6,558 bases of DNA from Bacteroidota bacterium (lineage in GTDB: Bacteria; Bacteroidota; Bacteroidia; Chitinophagales; Chitinophagaceae): positions 1-6,558 of the forward strand of contig CANETM010000091.1 in assembly GCA_947441205.1 (NCBI GenBank), written 5' to 3'. Below the pieces are notes generated by a model, which did not search any database, was not told where the DNA came from, and saw nothing but the letters and a program-made list of their open reading frames with translations. This document shows positions 6,273-6,558 of this stretch, piece after piece; the stretch's first letter is position 1, and each line of letters begins with the position of its first letter. A program made the translations under genes and the position numbers.

Positions 6273-6558
6273 ATGATAGCAGTTATCAAAGCTCAGTTCA
6301 ATAGCCATATCACCGATTTATTAGAAGCCGGTTGCATTGATTACTTAACAGAACAAAAATTACCATATACTTGTTTTGAATGCCCAGGCGCAGTTGAAAC
6401 TGTAGTGTATGCTAATAAGTTAATTAGCACTGGGAAATATAAATCCATAATTGTGATTGGTGCTATCATTAAAGGGGATACGGATCATTATGAATATGTT
6501 TGTCAATATGTAACCAATGGAATTAGTCAGCTTTCTGCATTGCACACTATACCCATTA
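6273..6558 (+). CDS. ribH: 6,7-dimethyl-8-ribityllumazine synthase (partial, runs off the window)
   Basis: RibH condenses the RibD/phosphatase product with DHBP from RibBA to give the lumazine that RibE uses. Only 95 codons are visible; the 3' end lies outside. The family pattern is clear: FN (9-10), ITDLLEAG (13-20), CPGAVE (37-42), GKYKSIIVIGAIIKGDTDHYEYV (54-76) and the start of the PV-type strand, TIPI (92-95). H72 is the expected catalytic histidine. The ATG follows the ribBA stop by 11 bases with no Shine-Dalgarno sequence. A TAA in the same frame at 6255 leaves no normal earlier start, so only eight residues precede FN, fewer than the roughly 20 in B. subtilis RibH. The FN-to-PGA span is about three residues shorter, the GAFEIP motif reads GAVETV, and the VIRG arginine is lysine (K67). 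The family call is solid; activity is an inference. Confidence 0.9.
   Translation, partial: MIAVIKAQFNSHITDLLEAGCIDYLTEQKLPYTCFECPGAVETVVYANKLISTGKYKSIIVIGAIIKGDTDHYEYVCQYVTNGISQLSALHTIPI

Overview
The window is compact, AT-rich (roughly one third G+C by eye) chromosomal DNA carrying seven genes of two cofactor pathways. I read it as Bacteroidota, perhaps near Chitinophagaceae. The reasons are the heavy use of AT-rich codons, almost no Shine-Dalgarno sequences before the starts, -7 boxes fitting the Bacteroidota TAnnTTTG pattern, and a fused RibBA. The lineage is an inference from style and not from any search.

Layout: positions 1-3329 (+) hold a tight de novo NAD operon, nadC-nadA-nadB, with gaps of 1 and 4 bases. 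NadB (L-aspartate oxidase, FAD-dependent) and NadA (quinolinate synthase, Fe-S) make quinolinate from aspartate and dihydroxyacetone phosphate. NadC (quinolinate phosphoribosyltransferase) turns it into nicotinate mononucleotide. Positions 3321-4424 (-) hold ribD, which converges on nadB with a 9-base overlap of the two coding ends. A 42-base gap (4425-4466) separates ribD from the divergent (+) run ribE-ribBA-ribH: riboflavin synthase, the bifunctional DHBP synthase/GTP cyclohydrolase II, and lumazine synthase. ribH is cut off by the window end at 6558. Its 95 visible codons start at ATG 6273.

Together the four rib genes supply every dedicated enzyme of riboflavin synthesis except the pyrimidine phosphatase, which is usually unlinked. 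The two pathways depend on each other: NadB needs FAD, and the RibD reductase needs a nicotinamide cofactor. No mobile element, RNA gene, CRISPR array or new multi-gene system is visible. The points worth a second look are small. They are two face-to-face -7 boxes in the 42-base gap, a short inverted repeat over the convergent nadB/ribD stops, a shortened divergent RibH, a NadB C-terminus lacking its usual signature, and a single Shine-Dalgarno-like site at ribBA.
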